Shown: positions 1-11,520, counted from the first letter of the stretch. The stretch is 64,000 nt of DNA from Arabidopsis thaliana (GCF_000001735.4 NC_003071.7:1747001-1811000); one strand, 5' to 3'. Program-made: numbers and translations. Notes: generated from the letters alone by a model not told the origin.

Positions 1-3000
1 TGTGGGTGTAGTCCCATTATCTTCATCATCTGACAAAATTACATATGCTTCTTGATCTTCAGTCTCATCATGTTCATCATGTTCTTCTACGCTTTCTTCT
101 TTTAAAACCTATAAACCAAAACATCAAAACAAAATTTTTATTTTTTGACAATTTTATCATGTCTTTTTAAAAAGTTAAGGAAAGCAGACATTTGTTTCTT
201 TTTTTTTTTTTTGTGATTCTTTCTCTATGGGTGCAGTATCATTATTTTCATCATCTGACAAATTTATATACGCTTCTTGATCTGCAACATCATTATATTC
301 ATCATGTTCTTCTACTTTTTCTTCTTTTCCTTCTTCTCTTTCCATTTCTTCATCGCCTTGTTTGGGATTCTCTTTTTTTTTCTGTTTCTTCAACATTGCA
401 AGTAGAATGATGATCTCTGTATTCAACCTGTATAAATAATTACAAGTTCCCAAATACAAGCCAGGACACAGTTATTAGTCATGTAAATCACTTTTAAAAA
501 GCTTTTAAAATCCGTTGTAAAATCTTATCGAACACTGCCTACCCTTTAAAAACGAATTTCAATCTTTTAAAACCCCATTAAGAAGTCTTTAAAATCCCTT
601 ATAAATACATATCTAACACTGCCTATCTTTTTAAAACGGTTAAAAATCTTTAAAACACGATTTATAAGCTTTTAAAATCCCTTGTAAAAACACATACCTT
701 TTCTTCTTCCTCTTCTTTTCCTTCTTCCTCTTGCTTTTCTTCTTCCCCTTCCATTTCTTCATCGCCTTGTTTGGGGATTTCTTGTTTTTCTGTCCCTTCA
801 TCGCCTCTGTATTCAACCTGTATATAAAATTACAAGTTTTATAACTACAAGTTACTCATGTAAATCACTTTTTAAAAAGCTTTTAAAATCCGTTGTAAAT
901 ACTTATCGAACACTGCCTATCCTTTAAAACGAATTTAAATCTTTAAAACCCCCATTAAGATGTCTTTAAAATCCCTTGTAAAAACACATACCTTTTCTTC
1001 TTCCTCTTCTTTTCCTTCTTCCTCTTGCTTTTCTTCTTCCCCTTCCATTTCTTCATCGCCTTGTTTGGGGATTTCTTGTTTTTCTGTCCCTTCGTCGCCT
1101 CTGTATTCAACCTGTATATGAAATTATAAGTTTTATAACTACAAGTTACTCATGTAAATCACTTTTTAAAAAGCTTTTAAAATCCGTTGTAAATACTTAT
1201 CGAACACTGCCTATCCTTTAAACCGAATTTAAATCTTTAAAACCCCATTAAGATGTCTTTAAAATCCCTTGTAAAAACACATATCTTTTCTTCTTCCTCT
1301 TCTTTTCCTTCTTCCTCTTGCTTTTCTTCTTCCCCTTCCATTTCTTCATTGCCTTGTTTGGGGATTTCTTGTTTTTCTGTCCCTTCGTCGCCTCTGTATT
1401 CAACCTGTATATAAAATTACAAGTTTTATAACTACAAGTTACTCATGTAAATCACTTTTAAAAAGCTTTTAAAGTCCGTTGTAAAATCTTATCGAACACT
1501 GCCTATCCTTTAAAAACAAATTTCAATCTTTTAAAACCCCATTAAGAAGTCTTTAAAATCCCTTGTAAATACATATCTAACACTGCCTATCTTTTAAAAA
1601 CGGCTAAAAATCTTTAAAACACGATTTATAAGCTTTTAAAATCCCTTGTAAAAACACATACCTTTTCTAATTCCTCTTCTTTTCCTTCTTCCTCTTGCTT
1701 TTCTTCTTCCTGCTCCTTTTTTTCGTCCTCTTCTTTTTGTTCTTCTCTAGTATAACTGGCAGGAACTCTTTCGATGCCTAAATAGCCCTCCAGCCTTCCA
1801 ACTTTCTTCTTAAGAACCTCCCAATTTTCATATACCAGTTTTACCTTCTCACCAAAGGACATTGATTTCCTTTTTCTGCTTTGATGCACAACTGTTTCAA
1901 TTGCAGGTTTCAAGACATGATCAATTCTTCCTTGATGTCCTTGTTCCACTTGAATCCATCTCTGACACCAATCCTTCTTGCTCATTCTATATCCTTTGAT
2001 CACAAGATCAAAAACATCCAACAGATCCTTGTCTTCAGGATTCTTCTGTGAAACCAAGTGGTCGTATTCATGAGTATGAACACCAACTATTGGTGTCACT
2101 TCAACCTGCAAAGATAAACAAAATTCCAAACTGTGTAAAAATAATGCACAATTCTTAATTAACCTTTTAAAATCCGTTGTAAATAGTTTAAATTGCTTTT
2201 AACCCTTTGTAAATCTTTAAAACTTGATTGTAAAAACTATTGTAAAACATACTCTTTATTTATAAACAGTGTTTAAAACATAAAAAAAAAAAGCCACAGC
2301 TAAGAAAATGTACCTTGTCACCATCTGCTATCATTGTTATAGCTTTTGCACTAGGAGACGATGTTGATCTCCATTGGAGAATTAATGGAATATTTCCACT
2401 AGATGATTCATCTCTAGTGCCAAACTTTTCTCCCAACTTCTGAACCGATGATAATGCCCATATCTGAATTGATTGAACAAATCCAAATAGACCATATTGT
2501 TTCCTTAACAAATAGTCATTACCGATTCTCTTCACTTCAGTTACCAAATATGAGTACACAATCTGCGCCCATGGATACTTACAGAACTTTTCGAAATCAG
2601 TAGCTCTCTTCAGATTCTCAATTGGCAGCATGGTAGTCGGATTTTGAGCTAGCAATATGCCCTCCACTAGTAACGAACCCGCCAATCTCAGTCTCTCCTC
2701 TGGCTGCATCTTTTTAGAACGCTTTTCCAAAACATATGTAAGATCTAAAAAAGTCATTTCTTTGTTAATCCACACATCTTTTTTCTGCTTTCCCTTCAAA
2801 GTCTGATTATCTTTTATCCACCACTTTTCTTTCTTCTTTCTCTTCACATTTGGACTGCTTCCTGATTCATCATCCATTGGAAGTCCTGTTGTTATGATAA
2901 ACTCTCTCAGGGAGAATCGCATAGGTTGATCAGCAAATACAAACCGCAATTCGTCATTGTTGGTTAGTATTCTTCTCTGGAGTAAATGATGAACGATATG

Positions 3001-3207
3001 GCTTAAAAATGCTAAGTCCATTTCAGCGAATTCCACTATAGGACCCAAGAATGTGTCCATTAATGTGTTGAACTCTATCGGTTCTAAAGCTTTCCTGACA
3101 GTCGAGACAATTTTGAAGGATGAATGCTTTGATACCCTTGTAATATTATCTACTTCGCTGTCTGGTTGGAACAGTCTTTTAGGGAAGAACAGTTTCTTTG
3201 TACTCAT
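1..3207 (-). CDS. DUF1985 protein, VANC/Ulp1-gene-like (gene A), C-terminal part outside window
   Basis: The first coding exon, 3207-2314 (298 codons from ATG at 3207), holds a complete DUF1985 domain: the block around residues 50-115 with [18 protein letters not shown] and [17 protein letters not shown], then EGILLAQ and the YPWAQI segment near residue 200. Exon 2105-1662 follows in phase 0 and ends in a Glu/Lys-rich tail. Three 120-base Glu-rich exons (1404-1285, 1111-992, 817-698) and acidic exons ending at 427 and 108 continue the gene leftward. The Ulp1-like part would lie off the left edge. Lesions: the donor of exon 1404-1285 reads AT instead of GT, and the exon ending at 427 appears shifted by one base in an A tract. 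The DUF1985 core itself is open. Family known for VANC-type genes; anti-silencing function here is inference. Confidence 0.62.
428..700. repeat. Intron packed with TTTAAAA/TTGTAAA motifs
   Basis: This intron, like those at 818-991, 1112-1284 and 1405-1661, consists almost wholly of phrases such as CTTTTAAAATCCGTTGTAAA, TCTTTAAAACACGATTTATA and CTTTTAAAATCCCTTGTAAA, separated by CACTGCCTATC. The motif is the same one found throughout the first 9.2 kb. Confidence 0.75.
698..1404 (-). repeat. Three tandem copies of one 120-base acidic exon with flanking intron (period 293-294)
   Basis: Exons 698-817, 992-1111 and 1285-1404 are each exactly 120 bases and nearly identical, each preceded by the acceptor CAG and followed by about 174 bases of shared intron. 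Each encodes 40 residues beginning [20 protein letters not shown] and ending in a Glu/Lys run. Exons 1662-2105 and the one ending at 427 share the same edges, so the gene grew by repeated exon plus intron duplication. The donor is GTATGTG in the first two but ATATGTG in the 1285 copy. Confidence 0.85.
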
Positions 3208-3219
3208 ATTTCTCAAAAC

Positions 3220-4053
3220 CTGATTAAATACATTAACACAGTCATTAAATTAACACAGTTTTGAAATGGTTTTAAAAACCATTTTTGAAAATCTATTATG
3301 CATTTGTAGTTTTTGAAACATAAACATAGTCATTACAAGTCGTTTAAAGAACTTTAAAAACCCTTGTAAAACCATTTTTCAAAGTCATTACAAGTCGTTT
3401 TAAGACTTTAAAAACCCTTGTAAAACACAGTCATTACTCCATAATCCTTTTTAAAGACCGTTTTGAAACCATTCCAAAAACAAAATTTTAATCCTTTTCA
3501 AAGAACATAGCCGCTGAAAATAGAAAAAAAAAAACCTTTTCCAAACCAACTCCAATCAACTGGTAACCCATAAATTAAGTGAGGATCTATAAATTAAAAC
3601 ACAAACCCAAACATCAATCTATTTACTGTTGAAGTTTCCAAACGAAAAAACTTTGAAATTGCTACAACAGAGAAGTTAATCGGCATTTGAAATCTTCTTT
3701 GAAGGTTTTTGAAACCCAAACATCAAACTTTAAAACATAAATCTATCAAAATTATATAACAACTTCCAACACTCCTTCAAAATCCCAAATATCAATCTAT
3801 TTTACTTGTTTCGTTTTCAACCGAAAAACCTAGAAATGCTAGAACAAAAAAGAGATTCGGCAAAAATCGAATAAACCCAAATGTTAAACTTCAGTTTCGT
3901 AAATTAGTTACCTTCAATTGCTTCCTTTTTGCTGGATAATCAGATTTTCTTCAGATTGTTGAAAGGAAGAAGACGAAGACGACAGTTTGTATTTTTTTAT
4001 ATTTTTTTTTCTTGGTTACGTTTTTGTTGTCTTTTCACGGTTCCCTTCCTTTT
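3220..4053. promoter_or_regulatory. Upstream region of gene A with motif cluster
   Basis: At 3230-3480 are several copies of TTTAAAAACCCTTGTAAAA-type motifs upstream of the gene A start. The rest, 3480-4053, is AT-rich with no recognisable gene; the plus-strand open frames there are short and low-complexity. It probably contains the gene A promoter and 5' leader: a splice acceptor CAG lies just before the first coding exon at about 3220, implying a non-coding upstream exon. Confidence 0.4.
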
Positions 4054-4535
4054 TTGTTTTTGGGTTATAGTGAATTTTTGGGCTTTAGTGTTTTTTGGGC
4101 TTTTAGTGTTTTTTTACTAAAACAGTTTGTTTTTCTAAATAACAGGCCTAGGCCCAATTAGTAATAGATACAGTGTTTAACATTACTGTAACTTTTTCAA
4201 CGGTTGATATTCTCTTTTAAAAACGGTTGTAAATCATTTTAAAAACGGTTGTAGATCTTTTCAAAGTGACTGACCCTAATTCGGTGAAGATGTCAGCAGC
4301 CAATCCCTGTTTAATTTGTTTTTAGGTTATAGTGAATTTTTGGGCTTTAGTGTTTTTGGGGCTTTTAGTTTTTTTTAAACTAAAACAGTTTGTTTTTCTA
4401 AATAACAGGCCTAGGCCCAACTAGTAACAAATACAGTGTTTAACATTACTGTAACTTTTTCAACGGTTGAAATTTTCTTTTAAAAACGGTTGTAAATCAT
4501 TTTAAAAACGGTTGTAAATCTTTTCATAATAACAG
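4054..4535. repeat. Two-copy tandem duplication, period 262
   Basis: The stretch from GGTTATAGTGAATTTTTGGG through CAGGCCTAGGCCCAA to AAAAACGGTTGTAAATC occurs at about 4060-4270 and again at about 4325-4530, offset by 262 bases. The first copy also contains (4264-4304) a fragment identical to the end of the last exon of gene B (4966-5004), so the duplication junction involves the gene B 3' end. Confidence 0.75.
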
Positions 4536-4958
4536 TTACTGCAGCTTTTTCAACACTTTTAAAACGCTTTTAAAACAGCTTATAAATCGTTTGTAAATCT
4601 CTTTTAAAAACGGTTGTAAATCATTTTAAAAACGATTGTAAATTTTTTTCATAATAACCGCTACTGCAGCTTTTTCAACACTTTTAAAATCCTTATAAAG
4701 CAGCTTGTAAATCGTTTAAAAACCCTGTTTAAAAGCATGTTTAAAGTCCTTTTCCATTCAAATCAAAGCACCTGTTAACCCAAACAACCATTATACAGTA
4801 ATTTTGTAAAACAGGAGTTGAACTAAATAAACTTCATAAATCTTGTTCCATACAGATGTTCATGAAATATTCAAATGACAAAGTTTTATGAAATCAGAAA
4901 CAAAAGCTGATAAATCTATCTTATACTCCACTACTTTTTGATTAGAAGTCTGCTACTT
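4536..4958. other. Downstream spacer of gene B with motif copies
   Basis: The first half (4536-4740) holds TTTAAAAACGGTTGTAAATC-type motifs; the rest is AT-rich with nothing recognisable. Confidence 0.5.
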
Positions 4959-5639
4959 CTACAAAGTGACTGACCCTAATTCGGTGAAGATGTCAGCAGC
5001 CAATTTATTCCTAACGTTTTGAATTATGTTCCCTTCAAGGTTTGAATGGCTGGTATACATTGAGTAGCATTCCATAAACTTCAGCATATAGATACCAGAC
5101 TCTTCATTTCTAGGAGCCTACAACCAAAAACCAAAAGAATTACTTAAGCAAAGAAGTTATAGAAGTCAGGACTTACGGAATATTCATTTCTAAGACTATG
5201 ATATATGAAAAGTGGTCAGGACTTTGATGCTAAATGGAGAGACATCCATGTCTTTTTTTTTGAGGATGTTCCAAACAATGTATGGCATAACTATAGAGTA
5301 GGCAACAATTATATTTTTTCTTGACTTCTTCTGTTAAATAAGAAGCTGCACATTCCCATATACAAACTGTCTTCTGTTCTAAGTGGATGAGCAAGGCAAC
5401 CCAGCATTTTCCTTTGATACAGAAAGGAGCCAATATGCACTTGGTTTCTTCCTCTATTATCAGCTTACTGATTTCTTCAGACTGAAACTGAAATCCCTCT
5501 TTGTTATCCAAAAACTCCATGTATGACTCATCAATCACATTTAAGAAAGACGATCCAACAAATACAACTGATTTGTTTTTGAATAATTCTGGATTGCTTT
5601 CCTTCCTCGTTTTCATCAACTCCAAAGCTGCATCAACAT

Positions 5640-6120
5640 GCTAAACACAACAAAAATAAAAATTATCATATTAGAAAACCCCTTTAAAAACGATTGTAAA
5701 AAATGCAAACCCTTTTTAAAATACCTTGTAAATCATTCTACGCCACATACTTATGCTTTTTAACGATTGTAAATCAAGTTAAACACTTTTAAAAGCTTTT
5801 AAAATCCCTTGTAAATCATTCTATGCCACTAAGTTCTGCTTCTAAAACGATTGTTAATCAATTAAACCCTTTTTAATAGCTTTTAAAATCCCTTGTAAAT
5901 CATTCTAATCCGTTAAAAACGATTGCAAGTCATGTAAATCCTTTTTAAAATACCTTGTAAATCATTCTTTACCACTTTCTAATCTTTTAAAATTGTTTAT
6001 AAACCATGTAACCCTTTTTAAAATCCCTTTCGTAAATAACTTAATGATGCTTTAAAAACTATATGTAATTCATGGGTTACCAATTTTACAAGGATTTTTG
6101 GACATACCGTTGTTGTTATT
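5640..6120. repeat. Motif-dense intron of gene B
   Basis: Contains about six copies of the TTTTAAAATCCCTTGTAAATC / AACGATTGTAAATCA type with CATTCTATGCCACT-like spacers, matching the larger array at 8463-9215. Confidence 0.75.
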
Positions 6121-8462
6121 GCTTTCCCTGGCGTCTCTAGGGTTGTAAACCACTTTGTATCTACAATATTTCCCGCGATTGATAGTGGCCTACAACAACA
6201 AAACAGTCAACAATGATGCTTCTTCCATTATTAAAAAAAACTCACTATCTTACTAACAAAACTCACTTGTTTTTCCTTGACTTCTTCTATTCAGCCAATT
6301 TCTCAAGTCTTGTGGCATCAACTTTCGCAAATGGATGCAAAATTGGATGCTTCTTCTTCTCAGCTGTGAAAGGTGCTTGGGTATGAATGGAAGGAACCGT
6401 ACCCCGCTTACTCTTTCTTTGCGGAGCGGGCTGAAAATCATCATTGTCGCCATCATTATCAGCGTTATCACCATCATTGCCAATAATTTTCCTTTTCTTA
6501 CTCTGTGCCTATCAAAAAGAATAAAAAAAACAGATGTTTAAAATACCTTGTAAACAAAATTTTCAAAATCATAATAAATTAGATACTAACCTCTTTCCTT
6601 GTTGGAACATCAACATCAGCACTATCAACTTGTTTCTGCCTCTTTCTCGGCACCTAGAATAGTAAAAAACACCAATTAAAAGTACTTTTAAAATCCCTTG
6701 TAAATATCATAACAAGACAATTGACAAATTTTAAAAACAGTACTGTTGCAAATACTAACCTGTTTTCTTGTTTTAAGATTATCCTCAGCATGAACACTTG
6801 GTTTAACTCTCTTGTTCTGAAGTTGCATGAAAGATAAACTTTTAAAGATTTGAAAAAAATATTATAAACACTTGGTTAGATAATACAGTTTTTTTTTAAA
6901 TGCTAACCTCATTTCTTCCTTTGCTAACTCTCTTCTTATCCTTTTGAACATCCAGACTTTCTTCAGACAAAATATTGAAATTTGGTGTAGAGGATCGTGG
7001 AGTAGGAGACTTATCCTTGAAAAGATAACAGAATGTAAAATTATAAAAAGGATACTAATCATTTTTGTAAGACTTTTAGAGATATAAATTACTGTACTTT
7101 TGATGATTCTTCAGCTACTTCATCACCAACATCACGTTGGGTGTTTTCATCATCACCCGGATAGCTCCCATACTGTGTGTTTGGCTCTCGGATTGAATCT
7201 TCAAATGATTCATTGTCATTCTGCAACAAAATAAAACCAATAAGTCAATCATTAATATAATTAGTAGACCTTTAAAATAGCTTGTAAAGATTTTCAATTA
7301 CCTCTGCTTTTCTTTCTAGTCCTCCTTCTTCTTCAGCCTGCGAAAAAAAAGAGTACATTGTAAAGGTTTACTACGTATTTTTAACCTTTAAAATACATTG
7401 TAAAACCTTTCCTTTCAAATAGCTTTTAAAGAAACATTTACAATTACCTCTGGTTGTCTTTATACTCCTTCATCTTCTTGTTTTCTTTCTTCATCTTCCT
7501 CAGATCTCTGATTATTCTTTTCCTCCATTCTAATGTCCAAAATCCTCTCAATCAGCTCGACTCTCTTGTGAAGATCTTCAAGGATTGTCAAAATCCTGTC
7601 AAGCTTCTCGCTATCAGATATTTTGTTATTGATTTTGTTTTGACCTACTTCTTCAAGGGCAGCACAAACATCAACGCATCTTGTATTCCATTCAGTTTTC
7701 TTCAATCTGTACCCCATATTAACAAGTCCCAAAATATGTTGGAATTCTGTGTCGTCTGTGTGGAAATCAGGAACTAAAGACTTGAATTCTTCTGGGTTTC
7801 CAATAATTGTATTCACCTCCATCTGCGAAGATACAATAACATTACAAATCTTGAGAAAGCAGAACTTCAAATCTAAAAACCATTTAAAGAATTCTGTAAA
7901 TAGACAAAAGCTTACCTCTGAAACATCATTTACAAGGTTTACGATCTTGAAAAACTCTGGAGTAGTAGTGCTTTTCCACTTCAATATCAATGGATATTCA
8001 GATTGGAATTCCTTATCTTTAACTCCATATGCTGCACCAAATGCTGGAACTGCGCTCAACACCCATATTGTTAGCGCTAGTCCAAATCCTCTCAAACCAT
8101 ATTGAATTTGATAGAACACTTAATGCTTCTTTACCCCACGGTTGGGCTGTGTACATCTCAAAATCAGAAGCATGCTGCAATCTTGGCAAAGGTATCTTCT
8201 CTTTTCCATATGGTGTCAAAAGAATTCCTTCAGTCAACACTACTGCAGCAAGACACAACTTTTCTTCATCTTCAACAGCAGGTTCACCTTCCTTAGGTTT
8301 TAAAAACAATCGATCTTCGAGATCACCAAGAGTCTAGGATCCTTTACTAGCCCAAAAGTATGGTTCTTTTACAGGATCTTTCCCCTTTCGTCGAAGTTCC
8401 CTATGAACAGGTTCACATTGAATTCCTGTATGAACAAAAGACAGTGTAGAGACTATTATTAC

Positions 8463-9215
8463 AGGTTTTATAGTAAATACTTTAAAAACGATTGTAAATC
8501 ATGTTTAACACTTTTAAAAGCTTTTAAAAGCTTTTAAAATCCCTTATAAATCATTCAATGCCACTTACTTATGCTTTAAAAACGATTGTAAACCATGCAG
8601 ACACTTTTAAAATCCCTTGTAAATCATTATATGACACTTACTTATGCTTTAAAAACGATTGTAAATCATGTTTAACCCTTCTAAAAGCTTTTAAAATCCC
8701 TTGTAAATCATTCTATTCAACTTACTTATGCTTAAAAAACGATTGCTAATCATGTTTAACCCTTAGAAAAGGTTTTAAAATCCCTTGTAAATATTCTATG
8801 CCACTTACTTATGTTTTAAAATCGATTGTAAACTATGCAAACACTTCTAAAATCCCTTGTAAATCGTTTTAAGACACTTACTTATGCTTTTAAAATCCCT
8901 TGTAAACGTGTTTAACACTTCTTTAAGCTTTTAAAATCCCTTGTAAATTATTCTATGCTAGTTACTTATGCCTAAAAACGGTTGTAAACCATGCATACCC
9001 TTTTTAAAATCCCTTGTAAATCATTCTCTGCCACTAACTTATGCTTCTTAAACGATTGTTAATGAAGTAAACCCCTTTTAAAAGCTTTTAAAATCCCTTG
9101 TAAATTATCTATGATACTTATGTTTTAAAAACGATTGTAAACTACGCAAACAGTTATGCAAATGCCTTGTAAATCATTCTACGACAGTTAATTAAGCTTT
9201 AAAAACGATTGTAAA
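8463..9215. repeat. Tandem array of a 73-84-base unit built on TTTAAAANNNNTTGTAAA
   Basis: The unit runs TTTAAAAACGATTGTAAA, then CATG, CTTTTAAAAG, TTTAAAATCCCTTGTAAATC, and ATTCTATGCCACTTACTTATG. Units begin near 8484, 8575, 8648, 8731 and 8815 and continue to about 9215. The two half-sites TTTAAA and TTGTAAA start 11 bases apart, close to one helical turn. The array sits in the gene B intron between 9226 and 8425. It is neither coding nor a classical satellite; a protein-binding array is an inference. Confidence 0.8.
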
Positions 9216-9601
9216 ACTTTATTACCTGTTGTGAGATAGAACTCTCTCAAGGAGAAACGGATAGGTTGAGAATCAACTCTAAACCAAAGAGTTGATCCTT
9301 TTGTTTTCACTCTCTGCTGCATGAGATAATGTAAGATTTTTCCAGAAAATCTGATTCCCTTCTTAGCCTTCATTTTTGGTTCCAATTCAACTAAAGGACC
9401 AAGAAACGAACTTCTAATCTTCTGAAATAAACACTCGCCTAAAGCTTCCTCTACTTTACTAACTAAATTCCAATCCGAGTATTGTTGAACGGTTCCCAGT
9501 GCAATAGATTCCTCACCTTCTCTGTAGATTTGTTCAGGCAATGTAAGGATTTCACTCTCTGAATCCATCTGCAAAACATGTTATGAAACAGCGTCAGATC
9601 T

Positions 9602-9661
9602 ACTATAAAATCGACTATAAAATCGACTATAAAATCGACTATAAAATCGATTATAAAAACG
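9602..9661. repeat. Five tandem copies of a 12-base unit
   Basis: ACTATAAAATCG occurs four times without a gap, then a variant (ATTATAAAAACG), just upstream of the gene B start, probably in its promoter or leader. Confidence 0.85.
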
Positions 9662-9741
9662 GTTACCGTCGGATCTATCGATATCTCTGGGGATTGTTTG
9701 CGTCGTAGAGAAATGATCTGAATCCTTCAGCGAAGAACAGG

Positions 9742-9915
9742 TTTATCGGAGAGGAAATTCGTCGGCGATTTTGGGGTTTCTCAGAAAGAAAATTCGTCGG
9801 CGATTTTGAGTGAAATCGGAGAGGAAATTCGTTGGCGATTTTGAGTGAAATTGGAGAGGAAATTCGTCGGCGATTTTGAGTGAAATCGGAGAGGAAAATC
9901 GGAGAGGAAAACGAA
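9742..9915. repeat. Tandem repeats of about 36 bases near the element end
   Basis: The unit GGAGAGGAAATTCG followed by TCGGCGATTTTGAGTGAAAT is repeated four to five times with small changes. It sits between gene B and the putative element terminus, in the position of a sub-terminal repeat. Confidence 0.8.
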
Positions 9916-9967
9916 GAAGTTTGTGCCAAAACGAAGAAGTTTGTGAAACGAACGTGAAACCTAATCA

Positions 9968-10079
9968 TTCAGAGGGTAAGACAGTCATTTGGCATATAAG
10001 AAGGGGTAGTTTTAAAAATGGCCTTCAGGAAAGGGCATTTTTACAAAAGGTTATTAGAATAAGGGCAGTTTTGTAAATC
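9968..10079 (-). mobile_element. Putative right terminus of the first MULE/VANDAL-like element
   Basis: Read on the minus strand this begins GGGAGATTTACAAAACTG and continues with CCCTTATTC, TTTTGTAAAAATGCCCTTTCC and AAAACTACCCC, the phrase pattern seen at VANDAL/MULE ends. It is exactly where the motif-rich DNA gives way to different sequence. Confidence 0.5.
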
Positions 10080-11520
10080 TCCCTTAATTTTTTCATGTGC
10101 AACAAATTCTACAAGTGTATCCCAGACATAGCCTTGTTCTTCCTCTTGCGACGTTTTTCTCTGGTTGATGGAAACCATGTTTTTTTTTGTTTTTTCACCA
10201 TTTTTTGTGTATAAATTCAATTGGCTCTGTCGACTCTGGAAAAACCATCTCTGGCCGGCTCATCCATTTCGGTAGCCGTCGATTCTCCGGTGCTGCGTCA
10301 TCCTCCGTTGATATTGTTGGATCGAAATCTAGATCGATATCTCAATATTTACTTCGCCCACTCTGGAAATGTTCCTCTTTTAGAGATATCATCTCCGGTC
10401 GACTCATATATTTCACCGGTCGCCTTTTCCTCCGTCGCAGCGTCTTCTTTTTTTTACAAGCGCCTTGTTTGTTCTACTATATCTATAGGTCTCGATTGAA
10501 GAAAGTAAGTGAACGAAACGAAAAGGGTTGTTTAGATATTTGCAATGATAGTCAGTACAATGTAGTAATTGAATCGTGTTGCTCCCCAAATCAATCCATA
10601 GTTGCAAAACAAAATGGTACAACTGAAATTGGTTCAATTGATCTAGTTCAAATGGTTCAACTCATCTAGTTCAAATAGTTCAACTGATCTAGTTCATCTG
10701 GTTCAATCGGACGAGTTCAACTGATATAGTTCAAATGGTTTAAGTGAATGAGTTCCAATCTATTTTTCCGGCGTATGCCACAAAAACATCAGTTTTATTG
10801 AGTAAATTTGAAAAATGCTTTCTTTATGAGTTTTATTTGAAAAATACTCTATCCTATTTTTTCTTTTAAAAATTAATTTTTAATATATAAAATTAATAAA
10901 ATAACTTTATTATAATTTAATATAATTAAAACTTTAAACAGAAAAAATCCATAAATTAATATTTGATTTAACAGTAATTTAAAAGATAATTCTTATCTTA
11001 AATATTTTAAACAAAATTTTGTCCAAAATATTATATATATATATATATATATATAAATTTTATTAAGTGATAAAATTCGAAATATATTTAAATATTAAAT
11101 TGTTAAATTTTAATATAAATGATAAAAAAAACTATATTTATTTCAAAAATAGTTGAAAATTTTATCAACAACCAAAACATATTTTGAATAATACATACAT
11201 TTTGAATTTCTCAATAGCCAAATTCTTTTTGGAATCTACTACTTATATTTCAAAGTTACTTAATTTTAATTTGTTTTCTTCTAAATTTTGAATTCTGTTT
11301 TTCTTATTTATTAAGAATACAACATTTAAATTTAGATAAAACTGTTATTTTACATATTAAAATTGTAATGTTATTTATATTTTGGGCCAGGTTATTTGTT
11401 TTATTGGGCTTGGGTCGGATTATTTTGGTTGGATCTGTAGTTTTTAAATTTTTGAAAGGTTATTTGGACATTTACACCTGTTTTGATTAAAAAAAAGAAA
11501 AGATAAATAAAATTATAAGG
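10080..11520. other. Mostly unassigned AT-rich spacer with a 23-base repeat
   Basis: 10187-10670 contains a GC-richer stretch with open frames but no protein family I recognise. 10625-10760 is a tandem repeat (listed separately). 10790-11400 is very AT-rich with a short (AT)n at 11035-11056. Nothing else is supported. Confidence 0.5.
10625..10760. repeat. 23-base tandem repeat containing GTTCAA twice
   Basis: GTTCAA or a one-base variant recurs with spacings alternating 14 and 9 bases, for example GTTCAACTGATCTAGTTCA. The same GTTCAAC/GTTGAAC word recurs in the spacers at 15.8-16.5 kb near the transposase. Confidence 0.8.

Larger units (their letters stand above)
4959..9568 (-). pseudogene. 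DUF1985 plus Ulp1-like (C48) gene, VANC-like, inactivated (gene B)
   Basis: Exon 9568-9226 gives the DUF1985 N-part (SSFLGPLVEL, QPIRFSLREFYLTTG) and splices in phase to 8425-7916 (rest of DUF1985, EGILLTP and QPWGKEA), then 7822-7448, 7337-7302 and small basic/acidic exons to 6270, 6190-6120, 5640-5230 and 5117-4959. The region from HVDAALELMKTR onward matches the Ulp1-like end of this family. In-frame stops occur at 8334-8336, 7460-7462, 6287-6289 (in the place of a usual Trp) and 5230-5232, and there is a frameshift near 8100. The C48 triad is also gone: the usual HWV reads CWV, the usual Asp is Glu (CIWEC), and the catalytic GDCG stretch is shortened to SGIYMLKFMEC. A dead copy; adjacent, diverged paralogue of gene A. 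Confidence 0.72.
1..10079 (-). mobile_element. VANDAL/Kaonashi-like MULE segment carrying two DUF1985/Ulp1-type genes (left end outside window)
   Basis: Both genes in this stretch lie on the minus strand and belong to the DUF1985/Ulp1-like family that Arabidopsis Mutator-like elements (Kaonashi, VANDAL) carry. All non-coding parts share one repeated motif, TTTAAAA-N4-TTGTAAA, which stops at about 9.2 kb. Just to the right, at 9970-10079, is a terminus-like sequence whose reverse complement starts GGGAGATTTACAAAACTG and then repeats phrases such as TGCCCTT and AACTACCCC, as MULE/VANDAL ends do. No transposase is visible in this part; it could lie beyond the left edge. Boundaries and family are inferred, and no target duplication can be tested because one end is missing. 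Confidence 0.6.

Noticed and set aside
192..410. Plus-strand frame rich in Phe/Leu
   Set aside because: It is the antisense of the acidic exon of gene A.
8463..9215. Regularly spaced short repeats resembling a CRISPR array
   Set aside because: Plant nuclear DNA; the spacers are themselves repeated and the unit is a degenerate tandem repeat inside an intron.
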